Below, piece by piece: positions 45,195 through 54,008 of a DNA stretch of 64,000 nucleotides. The stretch is taken from assembly GCF_001427585.1 (NCBI RefSeq), contig NZ_LMGY01000017.1, positions 344,167 to 408,166 on the forward strand, in the 5' to 3' direction. The stretch's first letter is position 1; each line of letters begins with the position of its first letter. The position numbers were made by a program, and so were the translations under genes. This DNA is from Pseudoxanthomonas sp. Root630 (GTDB taxonomy: Bacteria > Pseudomonadota > Gammaproteobacteria > Xanthomonadales > Xanthomonadaceae). The notes below the pieces were generated by a model, which worked only from the letters and a program-made list of their open reading frames with translations, did no database searches and was not told the origin of the DNA.

Positions 45195-46997
45195 ATGAAC
45201 GACGACCGCGCCCGCATGATGTGGGGTAAGTGGCGCCTGCCTTTGTTGGGGCTGGTGGTCCTGATGATCGTGGTCGGTCCGGTGATCCTGCTGCAGCGCC
45301 TGTCGCGCGCCAACCTGGATGCCGCCGATGCCGTGGCGCATACCCACGAAGTCGAAGCGGCGGTGATGGCGCTGGCGCTGGACGTCCGCGAGATCGAGTC
45401 GTCCGGCATGATGATCGCGCTGGGTGCCGACCACCCGCTGGCGCGCGACCGCATGGCGAGCGGCATGCGCGAACTGCCCGCGCGTTTCGAGACCCTGGCG
45501 CGGCTGACGGCCGACAACCCCGAGCAATTGGTGCGCGTCGGGCGCCTGCGCGAGCTGGTCGATGCGCGCGTGGAGGTGATCGGCCAACTGCTGGAGGCGC
45601 CGGACGCCTACCGCGGCAGTGTCGTGGCCCCGTTGGCGACGCGTTTCCCGATCCGTGCGCTGCTGACGGAAATCCTGAACGACGAACGGCAGTTGCTGGA
45701 GCAGCGCAATATCGACGCGCAACGGCAGCGCCAGCGGGCGGAGTGGCTGGCGCTCGTGGCCATGGGCGCACAGCTGCTGCTGTTGTCGCTGGTGTTGCTG
45801 TCGCTGGGCCGGCAGGTGACGCGACGGTTGAATGCGGAAAAGGAAACGGCCCGCGCCAGCCAGCGCGCGCTGGTGATGCTGGATACCGTGCGCGAGCCGA
45901 TCGTGCTGCTCGATGCCGACCAGCACATCCAGATGCACAACATGGCCTTCGCCGAGCTGTACGGGATCGGCAAGGGCGACAAGGTCGGCAGCCTGGACGA
46001 ATTGGGCGACGCCTGGCAGGACCGGGTGATGCGCCAGCGCCTGGACGACGTGCTGGCGCGCGGCCGCGAGCTGTGGGACTACGAACTGCAGCAGGACACC
46101 GCCGATGGCCTGCGCCGCACGGTGCTGCTCAATGCGCGCCGCATGCCGCTGCCGGACAACGACGACCATGCGGTGCTGGTGACCGTCAGCGATGTGTCGC
46201 TGCAGAAGACCGCCCAGCAGGAGATCGCCGCGCTGAACCGCCAGCTCGAAGGCAAGGTGGAGCAGGTGTCGGAAGTGAACCGGGAGCTGGAGGCGTTCAG
46301 CTATTCGGTGTCGCACGATCTGCGTGCACCGCTGCGCCATGTGGCCGGTTTCTCGGACAAGCTGGGCCGGCACCTGGGCGAGGACATCGACGACAAGAGC
46401 CGCCACTACCTGGACGTGATCGGCGATTCCGCGCGTCGCATGTCGCAGCTGATCGACGACCTGCTGGTGTATTCCCGCCTGGGACGCAGCGCGCTGCGCC
46501 TGCAGGCGGTGGACATGCAGTCGCTGGTGGCCGAGGCGCGCGCCATGCTGGATGCCAACGAGGCCGGCGACGGCCGCGCCGAGCGGGTGGACTGGCGGAT
46601 CTCGCCGATGCCCATCGTGCTGGCCGATGAAAACATGATGCGCCAGGTATGGGGCAACCTGCTGGGCAACGCGGTGAAGTACAGCAGCCAGCGCGAGCGC
46701 TCGCTGATTGAAGTCGAACACCGCCTGCAGGACGACGGCAGCCACCTCTTCAGCGTGCGCGACAACGGCGCGGGCTTCGACATGGCGTATGCCGGCAAGC
46801 TGTTCGGCGTGTTCCAGCGGCTGCACAAGGCCAGCGATTTCGCCGGTACCGGCATCGGCCTGGCCAGCGTGCGCCGCGTGCTGGGGCGCCATGGCGGCCG
46901 CGTCTGGGCCGAATCGGCGCCGGACCAGGGCGCGACCTTCTTCTTCACCCTTCCCGCGGCGCTCGATGCGCCATCTTCCAGAGAGAAAGACGCATGA
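45195..46997 (+). CDS. Membrane sensor histidine kinase (phytochrome-like output)
   Basis: A 600-residue kinase. Helix 1 (LPLLGLVVLMIVVGPVILL) and helix 2 (about 187-210) flank a ~155-residue helical periplasmic domain resembling CHASE3-like sensors. A PAS domain (LVMLDTVREPIVLLDADQHIQ), a coiled coil, and the HisKA segment AFSYSVSHDLRAPLRHVAGF (His about 374) follow. The ATPase domain has WGNLLGNAVKYSS, VRDNGAGFDM and GTGIGLASVRRVLGRHGG. This HisKA/HATPase type is that of cyanobacterial and proteobacterial phytochrome kinases, which often pair with a lone receiver. Here the receiver gene overlaps its stop by 4 bp. Confidence 0.93.
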   Translation: MNDDRARMMWGKWRLPLLGLVVLMIVVGPVILLQRLSRANLDAADAVAHTHEVEAAVMALALDVREIESSGMMIALGADHPLARDRMASGMRELPARFETLARLTADNPEQLVRVGRLRELVDARVEVIGQLLEAPDAYRGSVVAPLATRFPIRALLTEILNDERQLLEQRNIDAQRQRQRAEWLALVAMGAQLLLLSLVLLSLGRQVTRRLNAEKETARASQRALVMLDTVREPIVLLDADQHIQMHNMAFAELYGIGKGDKVGSLDELGDAWQDRVMRQRLDDVLARGRELWDYELQQDTADGLRRTVLLNARRMPLPDNDDHAVLVTVSDVSLQKTAQQEIAALNRQLEGKVEQVSEVNRELEAFSYSVSHDLRAPLRHVAGFSDKLGRHLGEDIDDKSRHYLDVIGDSARRMSQLIDDLLVYSRLGRSALRLQAVDMQSLVAEARAMLDANEAGDGRAERVDWRISPMPIVLADENMMRQVWGNLLGNAVKYSSQRERSLIEVEHRLQDDGSHLFSVRDNGAGFDMAYAGKLFGVFQRLHKASDFAGTGIGLASVRRVLGRHGGRVWAESAPDQGATFFFTLPAALDAPSSREKDA

Positions 46998-47434
46998 GCG
47001 CCATCCGCACCATCCTGTTGGCCGAGGACAGCCTGGCCGACGCCGAAATGGCGATCGACGCACTGCGCGAGGCCAACCTGGCCAATCCCATCGTGCACGT
47101 CGAGGACGGCGTGGAAGCGCTGGACTACCTGCTGCGCCGCGGCGCGCACGCCCATCGCGAGGAAGGCCTGCCGTCGGTGCTGCTGCTGGACATCAAGATG
47201 CCGCGCATGGACGGCCTTGAAGTGCTGAAGAACATCCGCAACCACGACCAGCTCAGGCACCTGCCGGTGGTGATCCTGTCGTCCTCGCGCGAAGAGAGCG
47301 ACCTGGCGCGCAGCTGGGACCTCGGCGTGAACGCCTACGTGGTGAAGCCGGTGGACATCGACCAGTTCTTCCAGGCGGTCAAGACGCTCGGGACGTTCTG
47401 GGCCGTCATCAACGAAACGCCGGCGCAGGGCTGA
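46994..47434 (+). CDS. Single-domain response regulator (Rcp1-like)
   Basis: A 146-residue stand-alone receiver. Acidic pocket AEDS near the N-terminus, phosphorylated Asp66 in VLLLDIKMPRMDG, Ser/Thr position SSSREESD and Lys in YVVKPVDIDQF. There is no output domain, so it should act as a phosphate shuttle. The start overlaps the kinase stop (ATGA). The regulator-kinase encoded 3 bp downstream is the likely next partner. Confidence 0.95.
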   Translation: MSAIRTILLAEDSLADAEMAIDALREANLANPIVHVEDGVEALDYLLRRGAHAHREEGLPSVLLLDIKMPRMDGLEVLKNIRNHDQLRHLPVVILSSSREESDLARSWDLGVNAYVVKPVDIDQFFQAVKTLGTFWAVINETPAQG

Positions 47435-47437
47435 TCC

Positions 47438-48946
47438 GTGCCGCGCACCGGGACACCGCTGGGGCGGGTGAGGATCCTTCTGGTGGAGGATTCCGAACTT
47501 GATGCCGAGTTGTTGGTCGAGCAGTTGCAGGACGCAGGGCTGGACGCTGAATTCGTGCGCGTCGACGATGCGGCGAGCATGAGCAAGGCGTTGGCCAGTG
47601 AGACGTTCGACCTCGTGATCTCGGACATGGAGCTGCCGGGGTTCTCCGGTTACCAGGCGCTGGAGATCCTGCAGTCGCGCGATACGCGCCTGCCGTTCGT
47701 GTTCTTCTCCGGCACCATCGGCGAAGAAGCGGCGGTCAAGGCGTTGCAGGAAGGCGCCAGCGACTACGTGCTCAAGCACACGCCCGTGCGCCTGCCGTCG
47801 GCGGTGGCGCGCGCCATCCGCGAATCGCGCCTGGAGCGCGAACGGGAACACGCCGAACGCGAACTGATGCGCTCGCAACGGTTGGATTGCCTGGCGATGC
47901 TGGCGGCCGGGCTCAGCCACGACCTGCGCAACATCCTGCAGCCGCTGTTGATCGTGCCCGACCTGCTGGCCACCTACAGCAACGACCCGAAGATCCTGCG
48001 CCTGGGCGCGGTGATCTCGGAGAGCGGCAAGCGCGGCCACGAGATGGCCGACTCGATGCTGTCCTTCGTGCGCGGCTCGCGCAAGGCGAGCGAGCGCATC
48101 GAGGTGGCGGCCCTGTTCCAGGCCGTCCAACTGCTGATGCAGGGGTCGTTGTCCAAGCGCGTGCGCCTGGCGATCGAGATGCCCGAGGAGGGGTTGTTGA
48201 TCGAAGGCAACTACACCGAGTTCCAGCAGTGCCTGATCAACCTGTGCCTCAACGGCATCCAGGCGATGGCCGAACAGGGCGGCGCGCTGACGCTGTCGGC
48301 CCGGCGCGCGACCGATGATGACGGCCGCGACCACGTGGTGGTCCGCGTCGCCGACGAAGGCAGTGGCATGGACGAGGCCACGCGCAGCCAATTGTTCACG
48401 CCGTTCTTCACCACCAAGACCAGCGGTACCGGCCTGGGCCTGATGTCGTGCAAGCGCATCGTCGAGTCGGTGCAGGGCCGCATCCGGGTGGAGAGCAGCC
48501 TGGGCCAGGGCACGAGCTTCGAGCTCTGGCTGCCTGCGCCGGTATCGCAAGAATGGAGTGCGCCGGAAGGGGCGGTGTTCCACGATGGCGAAGGCCGGCG
48601 GATCCTGCTGGTCGACGGCGATGCCACGCGGCTGTCGCTGCTGGGCAACGCGCTGGCGGCGCAGGGCTACGACCCGATGATGGCACCCGACGGCGCCATC
48701 GCGTTGCAGCAGATCGCCCGCATCGGCCTGCCGGCCCTGGCCATCCTCGACGACGACATCCTGCTGCTGTCGGCGGCGGATGTGCTGGCGGTGTTGCAGG
48801 AGGCCGGCTTCGACGGGCCGGTGATCCGCCTGCGCGAGCCCGGCATGCAGGACGATCGCCACGACTGCGCGGCGGTCGTCGGCAAGCCCGTGCAGATCCA
48901 GTCGCTGTTCACCGCGATCGAACACGCCCTCGGCCTGCGCGCCTGA
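47438..48946 (+). CDS. Receiver-histidine kinase hybrid with C-terminal degenerate receiver
   Basis: A 502-residue soluble hybrid: receiver domain (1-125, Asp63 in LVISDMELPGFSG), a short coiled coil, HisKA (AAGLSHDLRNILQPLL, His161), HATPase (VRVADEGSGMDEATR, TSGTGLGLMSCKRIVE) and a final receiver-like domain (about 385-495, RRILLVDGDATRLSLLGN) with ILDDDILLL at the usual phosphorylation site. No membrane segment. It starts with GTG 3 bp after the single receiver. With the two upstream genes it forms a kinase, shuttle and hybrid set, probably a phosphorelay. No DNA-binding output is encoded here. Confidence 0.92.
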   Translation: MPRTGTPLGRVRILLVEDSELDAELLVEQLQDAGLDAEFVRVDDAASMSKALASETFDLVISDMELPGFSGYQALEILQSRDTRLPFVFFSGTIGEEAAVKALQEGASDYVLKHTPVRLPSAVARAIRESRLEREREHAERELMRSQRLDCLAMLAAGLSHDLRNILQPLLIVPDLLATYSNDPKILRLGAVISESGKRGHEMADSMLSFVRGSRKASERIEVAALFQAVQLLMQGSLSKRVRLAIEMPEEGLLIEGNYTEFQQCLINLCLNGIQAMAEQGGALTLSARRATDDDGRDHVVVRVADEGSGMDEATRSQLFTPFFTTKTSGTGLGLMSCKRIVESVQGRIRVESSLGQGTSFELWLPAPVSQEWSAPEGAVFHDGEGRRILLVDGDATRLSLLGNALAAQGYDPMMAPDGAIALQQIARIGLPALAILDDDILLLSAADVLAVLQEAGFDGPVIRLREPGMQDDRHDCAAVVGKPVQIQSLFTAIEHALGLRA

Positions 48947-48976
48947 CCGGCGACAGGCCTGCCCACCCGTGCGGCT

Positions 48977-49300
48977 TTAGACGTGGCCGACGGTGGCGGG
49001 CTTCAGCCGCTGCCAGACCGCGCGCATGATCGGCTGCGCGCGGTACCAGCCGATCGGCGTATCGGGGCAGTAGCGCTGCAGGCGATCGCGCAGGGCGGGC
49101 GCGATCTCGTCGAACTCGCGCTGGTGGTGCAGCAGGTAGGCGTCGTAGCCCACCTTCAGGCACTGCTCCAGATCACCGACCGTGGCGCCGATCACCTGGA
49201 AGGTGTCTTCGTTCAAGCGCGTCTTCCAGTACGCGAGCTCGGCATCGATGTCGACGATCTGCGCGGTGGCGTGGGCGTTGCGGTGATGCAGACTGGCCAT
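48977..49300 (-). CDS. Uncharacterised 107-aa protein, member A of a local three-gene family
   Basis: A soluble, probably helical protein. Core pattern: IVDIDAELAYW, LKVGYDAYLLHHQREFDEIAPAL, IGWYRAQPIMRAVWQRL. It is clearly similar to the product of 49443-49859 (IDIHAEMVFW, LKFAYDVYLLSHRQSLHELLPSL, DWPLAQAVIERVWERL). GGGGA five bases before the ATG supports the start. No known family is recognised. The intergenic region upstream has a direct repeat TTTAACC at 49382-49388 and 49393-49399 (11-bp period), a possible regulator site. Confidence 0.75.
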   Translation of the reverse strand: MASLHHRNAHATAQIVDIDAELAYWKTRLNEDTFQVIGATVGDLEQCLKVGYDAYLLHHQREFDEIAPALRDRLQRYCPDTPIGWYRAQPIMRAVWQRLKPATVGHV

Positions 49301-49442
49301 GGTGATCCCCGTGTCGTGTGGTGGTCTGACACGGCGAGTGTTGGTTCGTCGGAGTGATGCTTAAGTGAAATCAACGGCGTTTTAACCCGTGTTTAACCGT
49401 GCAGGCGCGTTCTGGTTCACCTTTGCATCGGCGGCGTGAAGT

Positions 49443-49859
49443 TCAGCGCTGGCGCATGGCGGCCGCAAGGATCGCGCGCTCGTCCATCAACGCCGCGGGC
49501 GAAGGCGGGAACAGCGGTGGATCGTCTTCCAGCGGCGCGTTGAGGCGCTCCCACACGCGCTCGATGACGGCCTGCGCGAGCGGCCAGTCGAGGCGCACGC
49601 CTCGCACGGTGCCCGTGTGGTACCGGGCCGGCAGCGAGGGCAACAGTTCGTGCAGCGACTGCCGGTGCGAGAGCAGGTAGACGTCGTAGGCGAACTTCAG
49701 CGTGGGCACGTAATGGCGGAACGGCGTGCCGTGTCGATGGAACGGCTGGCTGGCGTAGGTGTCGGCCCAGAAGACCATTTCGGCGTGGATGTCGATGACG
49801 GCGCAGGGGGCGTGCGCGTCCGCCCAGGCCGGGGCGATCGGTTGATGGAGGCATGACAT
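49443..49859 (-). CDS. Uncharacterised 138-aa protein, member B of the local family
   Basis: From the ATG at 49859 the product begins MSCLHQPIAPAWADAHAP, then the family core shared with its neighbour (VIDIHAEMVFWADTY, FAYDVYLLSHRQSLHELLPSL, WPLAQAVIERVWERL) and a C-terminal extension DEDDPPLFPPSPAALMDERA-like segment with MDERAILAAAMRQR at the end. The open frame reaches back to 50069 but the extra 70 codons show no family features. Function unknown; the paralogue pair suggests tandem duplication followed by divergence. Confidence 0.72.
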   Translation of the reverse strand: MSCLHQPIAPAWADAHAPCAVIDIHAEMVFWADTYASQPFHRHGTPFRHYVPTLKFAYDVYLLSHRQSLHELLPSLPARYHTGTVRGVRLDWPLAQAVIERVWERLNAPLEDDPPLFPPSPAALMDERAILAAAMRQR

Positions 49860-50101
49860 ACGGTCCCACTCCCTGGCGAAAGCCTGGCGGAGCATGGACC
49901 CGCTGGATGAAACACGGCTTACCGAGGCATGACAGCCGCGTTCCCGTCCCCGTCGCGCATCCGACAGCGCGACCCCCTGTGGCAACGTCTCCCACCCGCG
50001 TCCGCACAGGTACGCGGTCCATGATCTGCCGGTTCTTGTTTTATTGTCGGCCCCTGCATACAGGGACACGCATCGCTACACGGCTGCCGGCCAACCGTTC
50101 G
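49860..50101. other. Gap between family members B and C
   Basis: 242 bp with no credible gene; probably holds the promoter of member B on the minus strand. No known motif is seen. Confidence 0.4.
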
Positions 50102-50458
50102 TCAGTGCATGCTCACGAGTGTCGGTTCATGTTCGTCGAGCCATCGCCACGCTTCGCGCAACAACGTGCGTGCGACAGGCCACTCCGGACCGGCATCTCC
50201 ACGCAGTCGCTCCCAATGGTCTTCGAGTTCAAGTTCGGTATCCAGGTCGAGGTCCTGTCCGCCATGGTCCGCGTGCGAGGCCGCGGCGAAGGCGTAGGCG
50301 CGGCAGGCGTCTTCCCAGGCCACATCGGGATGCAGGCGGCGGCGACGGCCGTAATCGTGGGCGGTGAAGGCGGCGAACGCGTCGTCGGCCCGGTCGGGCG
50401 AACGGAACGGCGTCTGGCGCAGGGTGTCGAGCTGCTCGCGATAGAGGTGTCGGTTCAT
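50102..50458 (-). CDS. Uncharacterised 118-aa acidic protein, possible member C of the local family
   Basis: A soluble acidic protein (MNRHLYREQLDTLRQTPF at the start). Its C-terminal block WPVARTLLREAWRWLDEH aligns with WPLAQAVIERVWERL of member B, and ACRAYAFAAASH with FAYDVYLLSH at a similar distance, so it is a likely distant relative. Length is also similar. No family name or function is recognised. It is on the same strand as A and B and divergent from the helicase gene. Confidence 0.65.
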   Translation of the reverse strand: MNRHLYREQLDTLRQTPFRSPDRADDAFAAFTAHDYGRRRRLHPDVAWEDACRAYAFAAASHADHGGQDLDLDTELELEDHWERLRGDAGPEWPVARTLLREAWRWLDEHEPTLVSMH

Positions 50459-50640
50459 GGGCGGGCGCTTCCGGCGGGGGTGATGCCGTGGTAACCCGCC
50501 GCGCGTTACCCGTGGGTGACAAATCCCTTCAAATGCCGATCACAAAGCTGAGGTGCGGTTCATCCACCCGTCGCCGCTCAGTCTCAGGGATTGAGACGCG
50601 CGCGGCGTTTCATGGCGCGCACCCCGCAACGAGAGACGCC

Positions 50641-53061
50641 ATGCCTGCCCAGACCTCGCTGGTCCGCCATTACGCCCGCGATGCCGCCGTGCTGCCTGCG
50701 GAAGCCGGCGACGGCAACGCGCTGGCTGAGCGCCTGGCCGGCAAGTACCACGACCGGGTGACGGGGCGGTTCGTCATTCCCGGGCGTGAAGGGCGGTATG
50801 CGGACCTGCCCGAAGACCTTCCGCCCGCACTCGCCGCCGCGCTGCGCGCGCGCGGCATCGGTCGGCTGTATTCGCACCAGGCCGAAGCGTGGACGGCCGC
50901 GCAGGCGGGCAGGCATCTCGCGATCGTCACGCCGACCGCGTCGGGCAAGTCGCTGTGCTACACGATGCCGGTGGTGGCGTCGGCGCTCTCGCGCAAGGGC
51001 AAGGCGTTGTACCTGTTCCCGACCAAGGCGCTGGCGCAGGACCAGGTGGCGGAACTGCTCGACCTCAGCCGTGCCGGCGACCTCGGGCTGAAGGCCTTCA
51101 CCTTCGACGGCGATACACCGGGCGATGCGCGCCAGGCGATCCGCCTGCACGGCGACATCGTGGTCAGCAATCCGGACATGCTGCACCAGGCCATCCTGCC
51201 GCACCACACCAAGTGGGCGCAGTTCTTCGAGAACCTGCGCTACGTGGTGATCGACGAGGTGCACACCTACCGTGGCGTGTTCGGCAGCCATGTCGCCAAC
51301 GTGCTGCGACGGCTCAAGCGCGTGTGCGCGTTCTACGGCGCGGACCCGCAGTTCATCCTGTGCTCGGCCACCATCGGCAATCCGAAGGCGCACGCCGAGG
51401 CGCTGATCGAGGCCGATGTCGAGGCGATCACCGAATCCGGTGCGCCCACCGGCGACAAGCACGTGCTGCTGTGGAACCCGCCGGTGGTCAATCCCGACCT
51501 CGGCCTGCGCGCGTCGGCGCGGTCGCAGAGCAACCGGATCGCGCGGGTGGCGATCAAGGCCGGGCTGAAGACATTGGTGTTCGCGCAGTCGCGCACGATG
51601 GTGGAAGTGCTGACGAAGTACCTGAAGGATGTCTTCGACCACGATCCGCGCAAGCCGGCGCGCATCCGCGCCTATCGCGGCGGCTATCTGCCCACCGAGC
51701 GCCGCGAGGCCGAACGCGCGATGCGCGACGGACGCGTGGACGGCATCGTGTCCACCTCGGCGCTGGAGCTGGGCGTGGACATCGGCAGCCTGGATGCGGT
51801 GGTGCTGAACGGGTATCCGGGCTCCATCGCCGCGACCTGGCAGCGCTTCGGTCGCGCCGGCCGTCGCCAACAGGCGTCGCTGGGCATCCTCGTGGCCAGT
51901 TCGCAGCCGCTGGACCAGTACGTCGTGCGGCATCCGGAGTTCTTCGCCGACAGCCCGCCGGAACACGCACGCATCGCGCCGGACCAGCCGATGATCCTGC
52001 TCGACCACATCCGCTGTGCGGCTTTCGAACTGCCGTTCCTCGCGGGCGAGGCGTATGGACCCATCGATCCATCGCCGTTCCTGCACCTGCTGGACGAGGA
52101 CAGCGTGGTCCATCGCGAGGGCGACCGCTACGAGTGGATCGCCGACAGCTATCCGGCCAACGCGGTCAGCCTGCGTTCGGTGGCGGACGGCAATTTCGTC
52201 GTGGTGGACCGCACCGACGGACGCCAGGTGATCATCGCCGAAGTGGATTACAGTGCCGCGCCGCTGACCCTGTACGAAGGCGCGATCCACATGGTGCAGT
52301 CCACCCCTTACCAGGTGGAACGGTTGGACTGGGACGGCCGCAAGGCCTACGTCACCCGCACCCACGTGGATTACTACACCGACGCCATCGATTACACGAA
52401 GTTGAAGGTGCTGGAGCGTTTCGATGGCGGCATCGCGGGGCAGGGCACCTGCCACCACGGTGAAGTACATGTGGTCCGGCGCGTGGCCGGCTACAAGAAG
52501 ATCCGCTACTACACGCACGAGAACATCGGCTACGGGCCGGTGAACCTGCCGGACCAGGAAATGCACACCACCAGCCTGTGGTGGCAGCTGCCGCCGCAGG
52601 TGTTGGAGGCTTCTTTCGCTTCGCGGCAGGAAGCGTTGGATGGCTTTCTCGGCGCGGCGTACGCATTGCACATCGCCGCCACGGTCGCGGTGATGGCCGA
52701 GGGGCGCGACCTGCAGAAAGCCGTGGGGGATGGCGATGGTGCATGGTTCGCGCTGCCGGATACGCAGGGCAGGGGGCAGCTGCGCGGCACCGACAGCCAG
52801 GTGCTGTCGCCGGTGTCGGGCGAGCGCTTCGTGCCGACGGTCTATCTGTACGACAACTACCCCGGCGGCATCGGCTTGAGCGAGCCGCTGTGGCGACGTC
52901 AGCAGGAACTGGTGCGCCGTGCGGCGGACCTGGTGGGTCGTTGCGACTGCAAGGCCGGATGCCCCGCCTGCGTGGGCCCGGTGCTGGCGGCCGACGAAGA
53001 CGCCGACACCACGCCGCGCGCACTCGCCACGCGCGTGCTGCACTTGCTGGATGCCGCATGA
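50641..53061 (+). CDS. MrfA-like DEAD/DEAH-box helicase with C-terminal zinc-binding DUF1998 region
   Basis: An 806-residue superfamily 2 helicase. Q-motif-like YSHQAEAW, Walker A TPTASGKS (Lys103), DEVH (205-208), SAT motif CSATIGNP, and motif VI QRFGRAGRRQQ. The C-terminal part carries a Cys cluster CDCKAGCPAC (768, 770, 774, 777) typical of MrfA/YprA proteins. Bacillus MrfA is a 3'-5' helicase needed for repair of mitomycin C damage; the activity here is inferred. An ATG at 50641 starts the family N-terminus; 51 extra upstream codons are rejected. The YprB-like nuclease gene overlaps its stop by 4 bp, the same pairing as Bacillus mrfA-mrfB. Confidence 0.92.
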   Translation: MPAQTSLVRHYARDAAVLPAEAGDGNALAERLAGKYHDRVTGRFVIPGREGRYADLPEDLPPALAAALRARGIGRLYSHQAEAWTAAQAGRHLAIVTPTASGKSLCYTMPVVASALSRKGKALYLFPTKALAQDQVAELLDLSRAGDLGLKAFTFDGDTPGDARQAIRLHGDIVVSNPDMLHQAILPHHTKWAQFFENLRYVVIDEVHTYRGVFGSHVANVLRRLKRVCAFYGADPQFILCSATIGNPKAHAEALIEADVEAITESGAPTGDKHVLLWNPPVVNPDLGLRASARSQSNRIARVAIKAGLKTLVFAQSRTMVEVLTKYLKDVFDHDPRKPARIRAYRGGYLPTERREAERAMRDGRVDGIVSTSALELGVDIGSLDAVVLNGYPGSIAATWQRFGRAGRRQQASLGILVASSQPLDQYVVRHPEFFADSPPEHARIAPDQPMILLDHIRCAAFELPFLAGEAYGPIDPSPFLHLLDEDSVVHREGDRYEWIADSYPANAVSLRSVADGNFVVVDRTDGRQVIIAEVDYSAAPLTLYEGAIHMVQSTPYQVERLDWDGRKAYVTRTHVDYYTDAIDYTKLKVLERFDGGIAGQGTCHHGEVHVVRRVAGYKKIRYYTHENIGYGPVNLPDQEMHTTSLWWQLPPQVLEASFASRQEALDGFLGAAYALHIAATVAVMAEGRDLQKAVGDGDGAWFALPDTQGRGQLRGTDSQVLSPVSGERFVPTVYLYDNYPGGIGLSEPLWRRQQELVRRAADLVGRCDCKAGCPACVGPVLAADEDADTTPRALATRVLHLLDAA

Positions 53062-53924
53062 GCATCAGCCTGGAAGCACTGCAACGCCTGCGCCGGCAGG
53101 CGGGCCATGCATCCGCCAAGGCGACACCGGACACCGTTGCGGTCGCGGATCCGTTGCCTGCGCTGCGACGCATGCTGGGTATTCGCGAACACGCGCGTTC
53201 CGCGGCGCCTGTGCCCGCGCGCGACCGCCATCTGCCCGGCACCGAAATCGCGCCGGGGTTGTTGTTGCTCGAAGACGTACTGCCGTTCGACACGGTGCCG
53301 GAGGACGTGGACGGCACGTTCGCCCGCACCGGCCGGTTGCCGACCGCCGGCATGCTGTTCTTCGATACCGAAACCACCGGCTTGTCCGGCGGCACCGGCA
53401 CGCGCGCCTTCATGGTGGGTGCGTCGGATTTCGTGCCGGGCGGCTTGCGCGTGCGCCAACTGCTGATCACGCACCTGTCCGCCGAGCCGGCGATGCTGCG
53501 CGAATTCTCGCACTGGCTGGCGGAAGACACGCGGCTGGTCAGCTACAACGGGCGCTGCTACGACGCGCCATTGCTCGCCACGCGCTACCGGCTGGCGCGG
53601 CAGGGTACGCCGCTGGCCGGCCTCGAACACCTCGACCTGCTGTTCCCCACGCGCCGTCGCTATCGCGGCGTGTGGGAGAACTGTCGCCTGGGCACCATCG
53701 AGCGCCATGCGCTGGGCATCGTCCGCGAAGACGATCTGCCGGGCTCGGAAGCACCGGGCGCGTGGTTGCAGTACCTGCGGGGTGGCGATGCCGGCCTGCT
53801 GCGACGCGTGCTGCTGCACAACTTCCAGGACGTGGTGACGCTGGCGCGGTTGCTGATGCACCTGTCGGCGCCGGAGGTCGAGGTCGCGAAGCAAGGAAGC
53901 GTGTTTACCTGCCCGTCGCCTTGA
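53058..53924 (+). CDS. MrfB/YprB-like ribonuclease H-fold exonuclease
   Basis: A 288-residue protein with a DEDD-type nuclease core. MLFFDTETTGLSGG provides Asp103 and Glu105, LVSYNGRCYDAPLL the second Asp, and HNFQDVVTLARLL the C-terminal Asp. The linker GLEHLDLLFPTRRRYRGVWENCRLGTIE is characteristic of YprB. It partners with the upstream helicase (ATGA overlap). In Bacillus the pair acts in mitomycin C repair; the same role here is inference. Confidence 0.9.
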   Translation: MSISLEALQRLRRQAGHASAKATPDTVAVADPLPALRRMLGIREHARSAAPVPARDRHLPGTEIAPGLLLLEDVLPFDTVPEDVDGTFARTGRLPTAGMLFFDTETTGLSGGTGTRAFMVGASDFVPGGLRVRQLLITHLSAEPAMLREFSHWLAEDTRLVSYNGRCYDAPLLATRYRLARQGTPLAGLEHLDLLFPTRRRYRGVWENCRLGTIERHALGIVREDDLPGSEAPGAWLQYLRGGDAGLLRRVLLHNFQDVVTLARLLMHLSAPEVEVAKQGSVFTCPSP

Positions 53925-54008
53925 CCCCGCAAGGAGGCGGGCGGATGCTGGCGACGTCGGAATCCACGAAGACGCACTGCCTGTCCGCCCTGCCACAGGA
54001 GCCGTCCC

